In this document: one piece after another, positions 26,901 to 41,681 of the stretch
Layout of the letters: each line of letters starts with the position of its first letter
How positions within the stretch are numbered: position 1 is the first letter of the stretch
NCBI GenBank assembly: GCA_963556145.1
Contig: OY744462.1
Location: 1 to 64,000, forward strand
Direction: 5' to 3'
Source: Hygrocybe punicea
Lineage: Eukaryota; Basidiomycota; Agaricomycetes; Agaricales; Hygrophoraceae
DNA length: 64,000 bases
Made by a program: the position numbers and the translations under genes
The notes under the pieces: model-generated
The model's database searches: none
What the model was told of the DNA's origin: nothing
What the model saw: the letters and a program-made list of their open reading frames with translations, nothing else

Positions 26901-29900
26901 GTGACCGTGATACGTGACTTGTCACTCGAGTCGGTGAATTTTACCAACTGGTCGTTGGTGTTGTTATGCCAGTCTGCTGCTTGTTCGGAGGATGAGTTGG
27001 GTGCAGTATACCATGGTTATCTTGCTTCTGCGGTGCGGTGTTTCATCCGATGCTAACCAGTATTTCTTGCTGTGTGCTGCTGGCAGTAAATTGACGTTCC
27101 CCTGCGAGACAACGAGGCGAGATGCCTAAAGGTGCTAACGAGTGTTCTCTGCTGGGCTGGGAACGACTGCGAGGCAATGCGAACGCGAATATATCATGGG
27201 AAAGAAACGCGATGGAAATGGTCATAGGATCCGAGTAGTCTGTCATCTAGATCGTATTGACCATCATGGTGAATGACATGGCCAGTGTGGATGAATGGAA
27301 CGGTTAAAAAAAATCAAAAAATCACTCTGTGGGCTATATCGACCGCAACGTTCCAATCTCACCGGTGTAGCTGTGAGATCATGGTGGTTCAAGACCAAGA
27401 GTGATCATGACTCATCGTTCCAATTTATACCATTCGTGACATGGCCACGTGACCTGACTCGGTCATTTCACCGACTCTGTGACCGGTATCACCCTCGTTA
27501 TTGGTTATTACTGACTTTGAATCTTGGCAGGATCGTAGCATGCGTCTGTTCTACTCTGAGTAGCTCAATTCACAAATCATGATCGATCGTGACCGTGACT
27601 TGTCACTTGACTTGGTGATCTCACCAACTCATCATGTGACTTGACTTGGTCATTTCACCAACTGTGTGACCGTGATACGTGACTTGTCACTCGAGTCGGT
27701 GAATTTTACCAACTGGTCGTTGGTGTTGTTATGCCAGTCTGCTGCTTGTTCGGAGGATGAGTTGGGTGCAGTATACCATGGTTATCTTGCTTCTGCGGTG
27801 CGGTGTTTCATCCGATGCTAACCAGTATTTCTTGCTGTGTGCTGCTGGCAGTAAATTGACGTTCCCCTGCGAGACAACGAGGCGAGATGCCTAAAGGTGC
27901 TAACGAGTGTTCTCTGCTGGGCTGGGAACGACTGCGAGGCAATGCGAACGCGAATATATCATGGGAAAGAAACGCGATGGAAATGGTCATAGGATCCGAG
28001 TAGTCTGTCATCTAGATCGTATTGACCATCATGGTGAATGACATGGCCAGTGTGGATGAATGGAACGGTTAAAAAAAATCAAAAAATCACTCTGTGGGCT
28101 ATATCGACCGCAACGTTCCAATCTCACCGGTGTAGCTGTGAGATCATGGTGGTTCAAGACCAAGAGTGATCATGACTCATCGTTCCAATTTATACCATTC
28201 GTGACATGGCCACGTGACCTGACTCGGTCATTTCACCGACTCTGTGACCGGTATCACCCTCGTTATTGGTTATTACTGACTTTGAATCTTGGCAGGATCG
28301 TAGCATGCGTCTGTTCTACTCTGAGTAGCTCAATTCACAAATCATGATCGATCGTGACCGTGACTTGTCACTTGACTTGGTGATCTCACCAACTCATCAT
28401 GTGACTTGACTTGGTCATTTCACCAACTGTGTGACCGTGATACGTGACTTGTCACTCGAGTCGGTGAATTTTACCAACTGGTCGTTGGTGTTGTTATGCC
28501 AGTCTGCTGCTTGTTCGGAGGATGAGTTGGGTGCAGTATACCATGGTTATCTTGCTTCTGCGGTGCGGTGTTTCATCCGATGCTAACCAGTATTTCTTGC
28601 TGTGTGCTGCTGGCAGTAAATTGACGTTCCCCTGCGAGACAACGAGGCGAGATGCCTAAAGGTGCTAACGAGTGTTCTCTGCTGGGCTGGGAACGACTGC
28701 GAGGCAATGCGAACGCGAATATATCATGGGAAAGAAACGCGATGGAAATGGTCATAGGATCCGAGTAGTCTGTCATCTAGATCGTATTGACCATCATGGT
28801 GAATGACATGGCCAGTGTGGATGAATGGAACGGTTAAAAAAAATCAAAAAATCACTCTGTGGGCTATATCGACCGCAACGTTCCAATCTCACCGGTGTAG
28901 CTGTGAGATCATGGTGGTTCAAGACCAAGAGTGATCATGACTCATCGTTCCAATTTATACCATTCGTGACATGGCCACGTGACCTGACTCGGTCATTTCA
29001 CCGACTCTGTGACCGGTATCACCCTCGTTATTGGTTATTACTGACTTTGAATCTTGGCAGGATCGTAGCATGCGTCTGTTCTACTCTGAGTAGCTCAATT
29101 CACAAATCATGATCGATCGTGACCGTGACTTGTCACTTGACTTGGTGATCTCACCAACTCATCATGTGACTTGACTTGGTCATTTCACCAACTGTGTGAC
29201 CGTGATACGTGACTTGTCACTCGAGTCGGTGAATTTTACCAACTGGTCGTTGGTGTTGTTATGCCAGTCTGCTGCTTGTTCGGAGGATGAGTTGGGTGCA
29301 GTATACCATGGTTATCTTGCTTCTGCGGTGCGGTGTTTCATCCGATGCTAACCAGTATTTCTTGCTGTGTGCTGCTGGCAGTAAATTGACGTTCCCCTGC
29401 GAGACAACGAGGCGAGATGCCTAAAGGTGCTAACGAGTGTTCTCTGCTGGGCTGGGAACGACTGCGAGGCAATGCGAACGCGAATATATCATGGGAAAGA
29501 AACGCGATGGAAATGGTCATAGGATCCGAGTAGTCTGTCATCTAGATCGTATTGACCATCATGGTGAATGACATGGCCAGTGTGGATGAATGGAACGGTT
29601 AAAAAAAATCAAAAAATCACTCTGTGGGCTATATCGACCGCAACGTTCCAATCTCACCGGTGTAGCTGTGAGATCATGGTGGTTCAAGACCAAGAGTGAT
29701 CATGACTCATCGTTCCAATTTATACCATTCGTGACATGGCCACGTGACCTGACTCGGTCATTTCACCGACTCTGTGACCGGTATCACCCTCGTTATTGGT
29801 TATTACTGACTTTGAATCTTGGCAGGATCGTAGCATGCGTCTGTTCTACTCTGAGTAGCTCAATTCACAAATCATGATCGATCGTGACCGTGACTTGTCA

Positions 29901-32900
29901 CTTGACTTGGTGATCTCACCAACTCATCATGTGACTTGACTTGGTCATTTCACCAACTGTGTGACCGTGATACGTGACTTGTCACTCGAGTCGGTGAATT
30001 TTACCAACTGGTCGTTGGTGTTGTTATGCCAGTCTGCTGCTTGTTCGGAGGATGAGTTGGGTGCAGTATACCATGGTTATCTTGCTTCTGCGGTGCGGTG
30101 TTTCATCCGATGCTAACCAGTATTTCTTGCTGTGTGCTGCTGGCAGTAAATTGACGTTCCCCTGCGAGACAACGAGGCGAGATGCCTAAAGGTGCTAACG
30201 AGTGTTCTCTGCTGGGCTGGGAACGACTGCGAGGCAATGCGAACGCGAATATATCATGGGAAAGAAACGCGATGGAAATGGTCATAGGATCCGAGTAGTC
30301 TGTCATCTAGATCGTATTGACCATCATGGTGAATGACATGGCCAGTGTGGATGAATGGAACGGTTAAAAAAAATCAAAAAATCACTCTGTGGGCTATATC
30401 GACCGCAACGTTCCAATCTCACCGGTGTAGCTGTGAGATCATGGTGGTTCAAGACCAAGAGTGATCATGACTCATCGTTCCAATTTATACCATTCGTGAC
30501 ATGGCCACGTGACCTGACTCGGTCATTTCACCGACTCTGTGACCGGTATCACCCTCGTTATTGGTTATTACTGACTTTGAATCTTGGCAGGATCGTAGCA
30601 TGCGTCTGTTCTACTCTGAGTAGCTCAATTCACAAATCATGATCGATCGTGACCGTGACTTGTCACTTGACTCGGTGATCTCACCAACTCATCATGTGAC
30701 TTGACTTGGTCATTTCACCAACTGTGTGACCGTGATACGTGACTTGTCACTCGAGTCGGTGAATTTTACCAACTGGTCGTTGGTGTTGTTATGCCAGTCT
30801 GCTGCTTGTTCGGAGGATGAGTTGGGTGCAGTATACCATGGTTATCTTGCTTCTGCGGTGCGGTGTTTCATCCGATGCTAACCAGTATTTCTTGCTGTGT
30901 GCTGCTGGCAGTAAATTGACGTTCCCCTGCGAGACAACGAGGCGAGATGCCTAAAGGTGCTAACGAGTGTTCTCTGCTGGGCTGGGAACGACTGCGAGGC
31001 AATGCGAACGCGAATATATCATGGGAAAGAAACGCGATGGAAATGGTCATAGGATCCGAGTAGTCTGTCATCTAGATCGTATTGACCATCATGGTGAATG
31101 ACATGGCCAGTGTGGATGAATGGAACGGTTAAAAAAAATCAAAAAATCACTCTGTGGGCTATATCGACCGCAACGTTCCAATCTCACCGGTGTAGCTGTG
31201 AGATCATGGTGGTTCAAGACCAAGAGTGATCATGACTCATCGTTCCAATTTATACCATTCGTGACATGGCCACGTGACCTGACTCGGTCATTTCACCGAC
31301 TCTGTGACCGGTATCACCCTCGTTATTGGTTATTACTGACTTTGAATCTTGGCAGGATCGTAGCATGCGTCTGTTCTACTCTGAGTAGCTCAATTCACAA
31401 ATCATGATCGATCGTGACCGTGACTTGTCACTTGACTTGGTGATCTCACCAACTCATCATGTGACTTGACTTGGTCATTTCACCAACTGTGTGACCGTGA
31501 TACGTGACTTGTCACTCGAGTCGGTGAATTTTACCAACTGGTCGTTGGTGTTGTTATGCCAGTCTGCTGCTTGTTCGGAGGATGAGTTGGGTGCAGTATA
31601 CCATGGTTATCTTGCTTCTGCGGTGCGGTGTTTCATCCGATGCTAACCAGTATTTCTTGCTGTGTGCTGCTGGCAGTAAATTGACGTTCCCCTGCGAGAC
31701 AACGAGGCGAGATGCCTAAAGGTGCTAACGAGTGTTCTCTGCTGGGCTGGGAACGACTGCGAGGCAATGCGAACGCGAATATATCATGGGAAAGAAACGC
31801 GATGGAAATGGTCATAGGATCCGAGTAGTCTGTCATCTAGATCGTATTGACCATCATGGTGAATGACATGGCCAGTGTGGATGAATGGAACGGTTAAAAA
31901 AAATCAAAAAATCACTCTGTGGGCTATATCGACCGCAACGTTCCAATCTCACCGGTGTAGCTGTGAGATCATGGTGGTTCAAGACCAAGAGTGATCATGA
32001 CTCATCGTTCCAATTTATACCATTCGTGACATGGCCACGTGACCTGACTCGGTCATTTCACCGACTCTGTGACCGGTATCACCCTCGTTATTGGTTATTA
32101 CTGACTTTGAATCTTGGCAGGATCGTAGCATGCGTCTGTTCTACTCTGAGTAGCTCAATTCACAAATCATGATCGATCGTGACCGTGACTTGTCACTTGA
32201 CTCGGTGATCTCACCAACTCATCATGTGACTTGACTTGGTCATTTCACCAACTGTGTGACCGTGATACGTGACTTGTCACTCGAGTCGGTGAATTTTACC
32301 AACTGGTCGTTGGTGTTGTTATGCCAGTCTGCTGCTTGTTCGGAGGATGAGTTGGGTGCAGTATACCATGGTTATCTTGCTTCTGCGGTGCGGTGTTTCA
32401 TCCGATGCTAACCAGTATTTCTTGCTGTGTGCTGCTGGCAGTAAATTGACGTTCCCCTGCGAGACAACGAGGCGAGATGCCTAAAGGTGCTAACGAGTGT
32501 TCTCTGCTGGGCTGGGAACGACTGCGAGGCAATGCGAACGCGAATATATCATGGGAAAGAAACGCGATGGAAATGGTCATAGGATCCGAGTAGTCTGTCA
32601 TCTAGATCGTATTGACCATCATGGTGAATGACATGGCCAGTGTGGATGAATGGAACGGTTAAAAAAAATCAAAAAATCACTCTGTGGGCTATATCGACCG
32701 CAACGTTCCAATCTCACCGGTGTAGCTGTGAGATCATGGTGGTTCAAGACCAAGAGTGATCATGACTCATCGTTCCAATTTATACCATTCGTGACATGGC
32801 CACGTGACCTGACTCGGTCATTTCACCGACTCTGTGACCGGTATCACCCTCGTTATTGGTTATTACTGACTTTGAATCTTGGCAGGATCGTAGCATGCGT

Positions 32901-35314
32901 CTGTTCTACTCTGAGTAGCTCAATTCACAAATCATGATCGATCGTGACCGTGACTTGTCACTTGACTTGGTGATCTCACCAACTCATCATGTGACTTGAC
33001 TTGGTCATTTCACCAACTGTGTGACCGTGATACGTGACTTGTCACTCGAGTCGGTGAATTTTACCAACTGGTCGTTGGTGTTGTTATGCCAGTCTGCTGC
33101 TTGTTCGGAGGATGAGTTGGGTGCAGTATACCATGGTTATCTTGCTTCTGCGGTGCGGTGTTTCATCCGATGCTAACCAGTATTTCTTGCTGTGTGCTGC
33201 TGGCAGTAAATTGACGTTCCCCTGCGAGACAACGAGGCGAGATGCCTAAAGGTGCTAACGAGTGTTCTCTGCTGGGCTGGGAACGACTGCGAGGCAATGC
33301 GAACGCGAATATATCATGGGAAAGAAACGCGATGGAAATGGTCATAGGATCCGAGTAGTCTGTCATCTAGATCGTATTGACCATCATGGTGAATGACATG
33401 GCCAGTGTGGATGAATGGAACGGTTAAAAAAAATCAAAAAATCACTCTGTGGGCTATATCGACCGCAACGTTCCAATCTCACCGGTGTAGCTGTGAGATC
33501 ATGGTGGTTCAAGACCAAGAGTGATCATGACTCATCGTTCCAATTTATACCATTCGTGACATGGCCACGTGACCTGACTCGGTCATTTCACCGACTCTGT
33601 GACCGGTATCACCCTCGTTATTGGTTATTACTGACTTTGAATCTTGGCAGGATCGTAGCATGCGTCTGTTCTACTCTGAGTAGCTCAATTCACAAATCAT
33701 GATCGATCGTGACCGTGACTTGTCACTTGACTCGGTGATCTCACCAACTCATCATGTGACTTGACTTGGTCATTTCACCAACTGTGTGACCGTGATACGT
33801 GACTTGTCACTCGAGTCGGTGAATTTTACCAACTGGTCGTTGGTGTTGTTATGCCAGTCTGCTGCTTGTTCGGAGGATGAGTTGGGTGCAGTATACCATG
33901 GTTATCTTGCTTCTGCGGTGCGGTGTTTCATCCGATGCTAACCAGTATTTCTTGCTGTGTGCTGCTGGCAGTAAATTGACGTTCCCCTGCGAGACAACGA
34001 GGCGAGATGCCTAAAGGTGCTAACGAGTGTTCTCTGCTGGGCTGGGAACGACTGCGAGGCAATGCGAACGCGAATATATCATGGGAAAGAAACGCGATGG
34101 AAATGGTCATAGGATCCGAGTAGTCTGTCATCTAGATCGTATTGACCATCATGGTGAATGACATGGCCAGTGTGGATGAATGGAACGGTTAAAAAAAATC
34201 AAAAAATCACTCTGTGGGCTATATCGACCGCAACGTTCCAATCTCACCGGTGTAGCTGTGAGATCATGGTGGTTCAAGACCAAGAGTGATCATGACTCAT
34301 CGTTCCAATTTATACCATTCGTGACATGGCCACGTGACCTGACTCGGTCATTTCACCGACTCTGTGACCGGTATCACCCTCGTTATTGGTTATTACTGAC
34401 TTTGAATCTTGGCAGGATCGTAGCATGCGTCTGTTCTACTCTGAGTAGCTCAATTCACAAATCATGATCGATCGTGACCGTGACTTGTCACTTGACTTGG
34501 TGATCTCACCAACTCATCATGTGACTTGACTTGGTCATTTCACCAACTGTGTGACCGTGATACGTGACTTGTCACTCGAGTCGGTGAATTTTACCAACTG
34601 GTCGTTGGTGTTGTTATGCCAGTCTGCTGCTTGTTCGGAGGATGAGTTGGGTGCAGTATACCATGGTTATCTTGCTTCTGCGGTGCGGTGTTTCATCCGA
34701 TGCTAACCAGTATTTCTTGCTGTGTGCTGCTGGCAGTAAATTGACGTTCCCCTGCGAGACAACGAGGCGAGATGCCTAAAGGTGCTAACGAGTGTTCTCT
34801 GCTGGGCTGGGAACGACTGCGAGGCAATGCGAACGCGAATATATCATGGGAAAGAAACGCGATGGAAATGGTCATAGGATCCGAGTAGTCTGTCATCTAG
34901 ATCGTATTGACCATCATGGTGAATGACATGGCCAGTGTGGATGAATGGAACGGTTAAAAAAAATCAAAAAATCACTCTGTGGGCTATATCGACCGCAACG
35001 TTCCAATCTCACCGGTGTAGCTGTGAGATCATGGTGGTTCAAGACCAAGAGTGATCATGACTCATCGTTCCAATTTATACCATTCGTGACATGGCCACGT
35101 GACCTGACTCGGTCATTTCACCGACTCTGTGACCGGTATCACCCTCGTTATTGGTTATTACTGACTTTGAATCTTGGCAGGATCGTAGCATGCGTCTGTT
35201 CTACTCTGAGTAGCTCAATTCACAAATCATGATCGATCGTGACCGTGACTTGTCACTTGACTCGGTGATCTCACCAACTCATCATGTGACTTGACTTGGT
35301 CATTTCAACAACTG
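23955..35314. repeat. Subtelomeric 765-bp satellite, array 2 (~14.8 copies)
   Basis: Same 765-bp unit and orientation as the terminal array, entered at TTATCTTGCTTC directly after the GATTATTAGG end of the first gene block, with a GG overlap at the junction. Fourteen full periods run between landmarks at 24022 and 34732. All copies carry the GTCTG plus AAATCATGATC haplotype, so this array is more homogeneous than array 1. Over the last units TTGACTCGGTG replaces TTGACTTGGTG in every second copy (about 30671, 32201, 33731, 35261), giving a 1,530-bp dimer period. Confidence 0.95.
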
Positions 35315-35374
35315 GTCATGTGACTTGACTTGGTCATTTCACCAAGTGTGTGACAGTGACATGTCACATGACAC
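35315..35374. repeat. 60-bp direct repeat, 3' side of gene copy 2
   Basis: Identical to 17561-17620. Its partner is at 39666-39725; the pair brackets the second gene copy. Confidence 0.8.
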
Positions 35375-35515
35375 ATGACTTCTTTCTGGGGTTTTTGGAC
35401 CTTATGATTGCAATCATGATGACAGCCAAGTCTGAATTAATTTGCCCACATGGCTGTGGTTTATTTCTATTTATATGTACATGGTGTGGTCTAATATAAA
35501 CTTTCAAGTGTGGTG

Positions 35516-38500
35516 TTAATGTTCACAGCACCACAAAAACAGCTCTATGGTTCTACTGGTATGCCCTTGTGTCGGCTTTGAATTCAACCACTTTGCAAAC
35601 TCCTTTTTGTTGTCCCACTGACATCCGAAATGCGCTTTGGCTGCTTCTCGTAGCTCGGTGCTCATGAAAATGGCCAATGCTACTGGTGCCACGCATTCTT
35701 GCCACTCGCAGTCTTCACCGGAGCCAGTGAAATTGGCATGGAGTCGATAGTTGAGCTGAGGCACATGGCAGAAGAAGCATGTCATCGTCCTGTGAATCTT
35801 GGTGTCATACTGAATGCAGCTTTGGTAGTTGATGTACTGATCCTTGGACATGATTCCAAGCATTGTGGGACAGTTGAGCATGTTATGCCAGGGGTGACTT
35901 GAACCTCCAAAGACCCTGCAGAATGCGCATAACCCTTGAAATGATTTCAAGCCCTTCAAGAGCCGATCAGCCAGTCCACTCTTCGCCGCCAATGCTGCCA
36001 CCTTTCGTCTCTTGGCTCCCTCAAACTCGTCCTGGAAGGGATGGGTGGTGGCCACCTTTGCCATTGCCATTGTTGATATTGGCCTGGCTGGACCGGTGGC
36101 TGGCTGCATTCTTGGTGGCTGGGCCATGACAACCTCAGGGACATCATTGAAGTCAGGTTCAATGGTCATCATGTCCATGTCAACATTAGGGACCTCGGTG
36201 GTGGTAGGAGTATTGCTTAGGGCAGAGGTAACGACATCTCTGATCAGATCTGTGAGGCAAGGCATGAGTCGATCCACCACTCGGTCCGCAATGGCATCGA
36301 GGTCAACTGTGGTGTTGGGCATGCTATTTCTTGATCGCTCCACCTTTATGACACCTCTGGCAACGAGATCGTCGAACGCTTCCATGCGTGCCTCGGTGTA
36401 TGGCAACATCAGGCCTCCTGTTGAGTTTTGATTGTTAAACTTGAACCGTGACGTGTGTATTGAGAGGGCTCACCTGGAACAACTTTGTGCACTATCTGCC
36501 ACTTGGTGCTGGCCTGCATAAAGAGAGGAAGAACATCCTCTGCTGCACCTGCCAGTGCATCGCGACTGATGCCATAAATCCGTTCCTCTGTGTGCCGGTT
36601 GTGACCTGCTTGGAGGACGTCTACGGTATCTTCCAAACCACCTTCTTCATACAGTTCCATGGCGGCGCTGCACAGTTTACGCTTCCAGGTGATGCTGATG
36701 TGTCTCCAGTCGCTGACGGTCAGACCCACACCAATGATGGGCTCCGTGAACTCCTTCATCACGTTTGACATGTTGCTCGTGTTGAAAAGTTTGCCATCAT
36801 TGACAAAGAGATGCACCTGGTACAGCTTCTTGATATCCAACCTCTCAGGCATGCAGATGTGCACTGCAATCTCTGCGAATGGACGAGCGAGTGCGAGATC
36901 TTGAATGATGATGTCGGATGCAAAGGCATCGACTGCATGTGGTATGAGCTTGTCATGGCCCATCTGTGCACTGGATTTGTTATATAGACGGAGAAGAGCC
37001 AGATGTTTGTCAAGAATGGCGAGATTCTTGTCAGTCCGTGTGTCAGTGTTCTCTTTTTGCATGGCTGTCATTTCAGTCCCCCGCTCTGGGGCTCCGCAAA
37101 GTGTCTCGCATCGGAGGAGGAGGAGTTCGTGCAGTCTGGCATAGTTGCTGAGCCATGTGCGTAATGCTGTTTTGTTCCACACGATTTTACCACTGACCCG
37201 ATCAACCTTCAGGAACTGCCCACATATCGCAGGATTACATATGATAGCGGTTAGTAGCTGGTCCCGGTCCTTGAAGGTCTCATTACGAGGATCTGTGATG
37301 AACGAATAGCCAACATCTGTGTTTGCAAGATCCTCCCTGATCCCCTTGGTGTTGACTCTCAGTGCCAGGCCCAGAAGAACTTTCTTCTCCCACACATCAA
37401 CTATGGCATCTTCCAAGTGTCTGAACATCTCCCCCACCTGGTCCAAATCCACAGCTGTACCTCGATATAACATGGACCTCCAGGTGATGCGGTCTGTCCA
37501 GTAAATCCGAGGCATGCTTCTGGTGCAGAAAGCAATGCTGGAAGCGCGGTGCTGGAGAGAGCGAAGAGAATTGAATGGAGTGTTGTTTTTTTCAATGAAC
37601 CAGTACTGCATGGTGTTACAGGAATCCTCTTCATCCTCTGGTGTCATGGAGAGTTCATGTATCTCGGTCAAACAAAAAAGACGGACTGCTCGCTCCAGTT
37701 TAGATATGAAGCAAGTTACTCCTATTGGAGCTGTGAAGCTGCGGTCCTGTTGCAATGTCAAGAGAGCTAAAGCTCGAACGGTTGGGCAAGGGATTGGGTT
37801 ATCGGCCTTAGGCAGCCAGCTCTGCATCCACAATGCCTTGAACACGGCATGAAGCCTACTTGCAACCATGGGCTCATCCCTGTCTTCCTCTAGAGCCTCC
37901 TTTAGAAACAACAATGCTTCTTCCAATTCCACGGTAAGTGGGATCTGGTACTGGGCCTTTGGACGTAGGAGCATTGCCAATAAACGGATGACTGGATTGC
38001 AGTATTGACCTAATGTAGCGTCGAGTTGATGCTTGTGCAAGGGAGTGTTGCTAATCCCACTGAATTACATGTCTGTTATCAGTATTGATCTATACTTGGT
38101 TGGGAACAGTACTTACGTTTTGGCAGGGTCAGAGGTGTTGAGCTTCTGCAGTGTGAGCTCAGATGTTGATGGTAATAGGTCGGTGGCATCCTGAAAATAT
38201 AACTCCACCAGCTTTGGAAGACCTTGCAGTTCTTCTTTGCCTGGAAACGATATCAAGTTCCGAAGTTCGGTCGTCTCGAATCCTTCGATATGCTCATGCC
38301 ACTTGGTGCTCAAGAGCCAAGGGCTAACAGTGCGTGGATCTCTAACTCCTCTTTGCCCTGACTGTTCTGATTCTTTGAGCATCTCTTTTCGAAGATCGGT
38401 AATGATGGTGGGGGTGACATGGATGGGCTGAGCATCTTGCCGTTGAACTCGAAACCATCGACATGCCACGTGATCACGTGGATTGATTTGTTGAACAGAG

Positions 38501-39470
38501 CATGTAGCCCATGTGAGTGGCTTTGGTTCTGTGTGATGATGCTTGCTATGATGCTTCCTCATATATTCCTTGGAGGTGGATGCATGAGAGCAAAACAAAC
38601 AGTAAAAACCCTCTGCAATCTCCAAGCCTTGAAAAGCATGTGGTGCAGGATCCATGGGAAGTGTCCTGGGAGGATTGGGAAAACATTCAAGCACCTCCAT
38701 CTCCTCCACCACTTCTCCAAGTGTCTTGCTGATGATCTTGAGTTTGCCTGGTTTATGATTTTCACCTGCCAAATGACTTTCTACATGTTTGGGCAAAACA
38801 GCATAACCACACCAGTTACAAAGCAGTGAATGGAGGACTGTATTGACAGAGAACCCTATTGTATCCAGATAGGGATGTGTTGCAATCTTTTGACTTCAAC
38901 ATCAAATGTAGTATTTGGAAGACATATGAAATAACCCACCTCTGAAGTGCTGATATCATCTTTGTGGTGTTGGTTGGGAATGATTTGATTATTAACTTGT
39001 GATGAGTCTGAAATGATGGCTGGATTTGCAGCTGCATCATCAATAAAATCCTCATCTACATTGGTGATATCAGGTGATTGTGGCTGACTCTAAAAAATGT
39101 CAGGTTTAAGATTAATATTGAATCTGAAGATGATAAAATCAACCTGGATAATGGGCTCATCAGTATGAACTTCAGGTTGAACTTCAGCCTGGACTTCAGC
39201 CTGATCATTGACTGGATTGTCCACCCCAACTCTAGGCATCCATGGCAGCTGAACCTTTTTAACATGCTTTTGAAGACCTCTAATGGTTGTAAAAGGCTTG
39301 GGACATTTAGGATGACTACATTGACATATAAATCTCCCATCAACTCCTGCCTGCAATGTGAAAACCCCATTAATATAAGTTATTTGGACTTCTCCCTTGC
39401 AATGTCTATGGTGATAATCTCTTTGTCCCATAGTAGGAAACTCCAAATTACAATTGGTACAGGAAGGCAT
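35516..39470 (-). CDS. C2H2/OrsD-domain protein with tyrosine-recombinase-like core, no helicase (copy 2)
   Basis: Same gene as at 17762-21716, displaced by 17,754 bp, with the same five exons: 39470-39144, 39089-38940, 38886-38117, 38059-36474 and 36417-35516. The predicted 1,244-aa product is identical over every segment compared: two N-terminal C2H2-like fingers, an OrsD zinc-finger pair, a recombinase-like core with R742, R868, H902 and Y911, and a Cys/His-rich tail. Two uninterrupted copies with correct splice sites suggest the gene is not decayed, although recent duplication alone would also explain the identity. Which copy is ancestral cannot be told from the coding sequence. Confidence 0.8.
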
Positions 39471-39546
39471 GATAATAAAGCAAAGTTAGAGTATGAGATG
39501 ATGGTGGTAAGGGATTAAGAGAGATCAAGTCATGTTACCTGATTTA

Positions 39547-39774
39547 GCCAATCATGTGACTTGGACATGTGACTTGACTTGGTGATTTAACCAACTGGTC
39601 ATGTGACTTGACTTGGTGAAATCACCAACTAGTCATGTGACTTGACTTGGTGATTTTACCAACTAGTCATGTGACTTGACTTGGTGATTTTACCAAGTGT
39701 GTGACAGTGACATATCACATGACACTTGGTGATTTCACCAACTGTGTGACTGTGACATGTGACTTGAGTAATGT
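39547..39774. repeat. Cluster of ~38-bp TGTGACTTGACTTGGT motifs upstream of gene copy 2
   Basis: Duplicate of the cluster at 21793-22020, including the 60-bp direct repeat at 39666-39725. Confidence 0.75.
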
Positions 39775-40254
39775 GATTTGAGTTGGTAATATCATAATGA
39801 CTATCACCAGTTATATGTTATTTGAGTTGTGAATTTGACAACCTTTTTACTGCTTTACTTGTATCAGTGTTGTAATAATATAATAACTGTAATGTCAAGT
39901 GTTCAAACTACATTGAAATATAAATTATAATTGCCTTGTGTACATTTAAAAGATGTTTGGTATTGTCATGAATTATATGTTCATCTGCTATATAGTTTTA
40001 AGGATAAACATGTGCTATTTATCTGACATTAAACACAAGAATTTTATAAAGTACAGCAATGTGAATTGACCAAGTTCAAATGCAGGAGCTATTGACATTG
40101 ATTAAGTTCCTTGGTAGTAAAGTAGTATTAAAGCTGTGTGCTGATTTCTTTTTGGGATTTTTTTTTTTTTTTTTTTTTATAGAATTGTTATTCAGAATGT
40201 ATGAGGAGGAATCTCCTCTTGATCTGGAAAGTTTCTCTAAAGGACTTGCCCAGG
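39775..40254. other. AT-rich spacer with poly-T tract, no gene seen
   Basis: Duplicate of 22021-22500, with the same 21-base T-run length. No coding or RNA gene is supported. Confidence 0.6.
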
Positions 40255-41354
40255 AACCTCCACATGACTAAAATGCCCCCCAATGATCCCTCTTCATATC
40301 ACAAAGGCTTGCCCAAAATGTCCTCCAAAGATCCCCCAACATGTTCCAAATACTTGTCCAAAATGCCCCTGAAAGATCCCCCCACACATCTCAAATGCTT
40401 GCCCAAAATGCCCCTGAAAGATCCCCCCACATGTCCCAAAAAGTTGCCCACAATGCCCCCCACATGACTTAGATACTTGCCCAAAATGCCCCTCAAAGAT
40501 CCCCCAACATGTTCCAAATGCTTGTCCAAAATGCCCCTGAAAGATCCCTCCACATGATGCAAATACTTGCCCAAAATACCCCTGAAAGATCCCCCCCACA
40601 TGACTCAAATGTCCTCCAAAGATCCCCCTTGATGTCCCAAATGCTTGCTCACAATGCTCCCAAAGATCCCCCCACATGTCCCAAATGCTGGCCTAAAATG
40701 CCCCTGAAAGATCCCCCCACATCACTCAAATGCCTCCCAAAGATCCCCCCACATGACTGACAAGCTTGCCCAAAATGCCCCCCAAAGATCCCCCAACATA
40801 TCTCAAATGCTTGCCTAAAATGCCTCTGGAAGATCCCCTCAAATGACTCAAATGTCCCCCAAAGATCCCCCTTGATGTTCCAAATGCTTGCCCACAATGC
40901 CCCCCACAGACCCCCCACAGACCCCCCACAGACCCCCCACAGACCCCCCACATGACTCAAATGCTTCCTCAAAATGTCCCCCAAAGATCCCCCAACATGT
41001 CTCAAATTCTTGCCCAAAATGCCCTCCAAAGATCCCCCCACATGACTCAAATGCCCCCCAAAGATCCCCTCACATGTCCCAAATACTTGCCCACAATGTC
41101 CCCCAAAGATCCCCCTCCTTGTCTAAGATGCTTGCCCAAAATGCCCCCCAAAGATCCCCCCAAATGACTCAAATACTTGCCCAACAACCCCCCATATGTC
41201 CCAAATACTTGCCCCCAATGCCCCCAAAAGATCCCCTCACATGACTCAAATGCTTGCCCAAAAACCCCCCCAAAGATCCCCCACATGTCCTCAAGACTTG
41301 CCCACAATGACCCCCAAAGATCCCCCCACATTATTCAAAAACTTGCCCAAGTTC
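40254..41354. repeat. C-rich minisatellite, second copy
   Basis: Duplicate of 22500-23600 with no visible change in copy number, which is notable for an unstable repeat. Confidence 0.85.
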
Positions 41355-41681
41355 CCCCTCCTGGTCCTGGTCCTGGTCCAAATCCTTGTCCTTGTCCTTG
41401 TCCTGGTCCTGGTCCTGGTCCAAATCCTTGTCCTTGTCCTGGTCCTGGTCCAAAATCCTGGTCCAAATCCTTGTCCTTGTCCTGGTCCTGGTCCTGGTCC
41501 TGGTCCAAATCCTTGTCCTGGTCCTGGTCCTGGTCCTGGTCCTGGTCCAAAGGTTCCCAAACAGGCAATTCCTTGTCCAAAATCCTTGTCCTTATCCAGG
41601 GTAGGTTCCCAAAAAAGCAATTCCTTGTCCAAAATTGCTTAGTAATCCTGGTCCTGGTCCTGGTCCTGGTCCTGGATCCCG
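41355..41681. repeat. TCCTGG/TCCTTG hexanucleotide microsatellite, second copy
   Basis: Duplicate of 23601-23927 with the same number and order of units. Confidence 0.9.
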
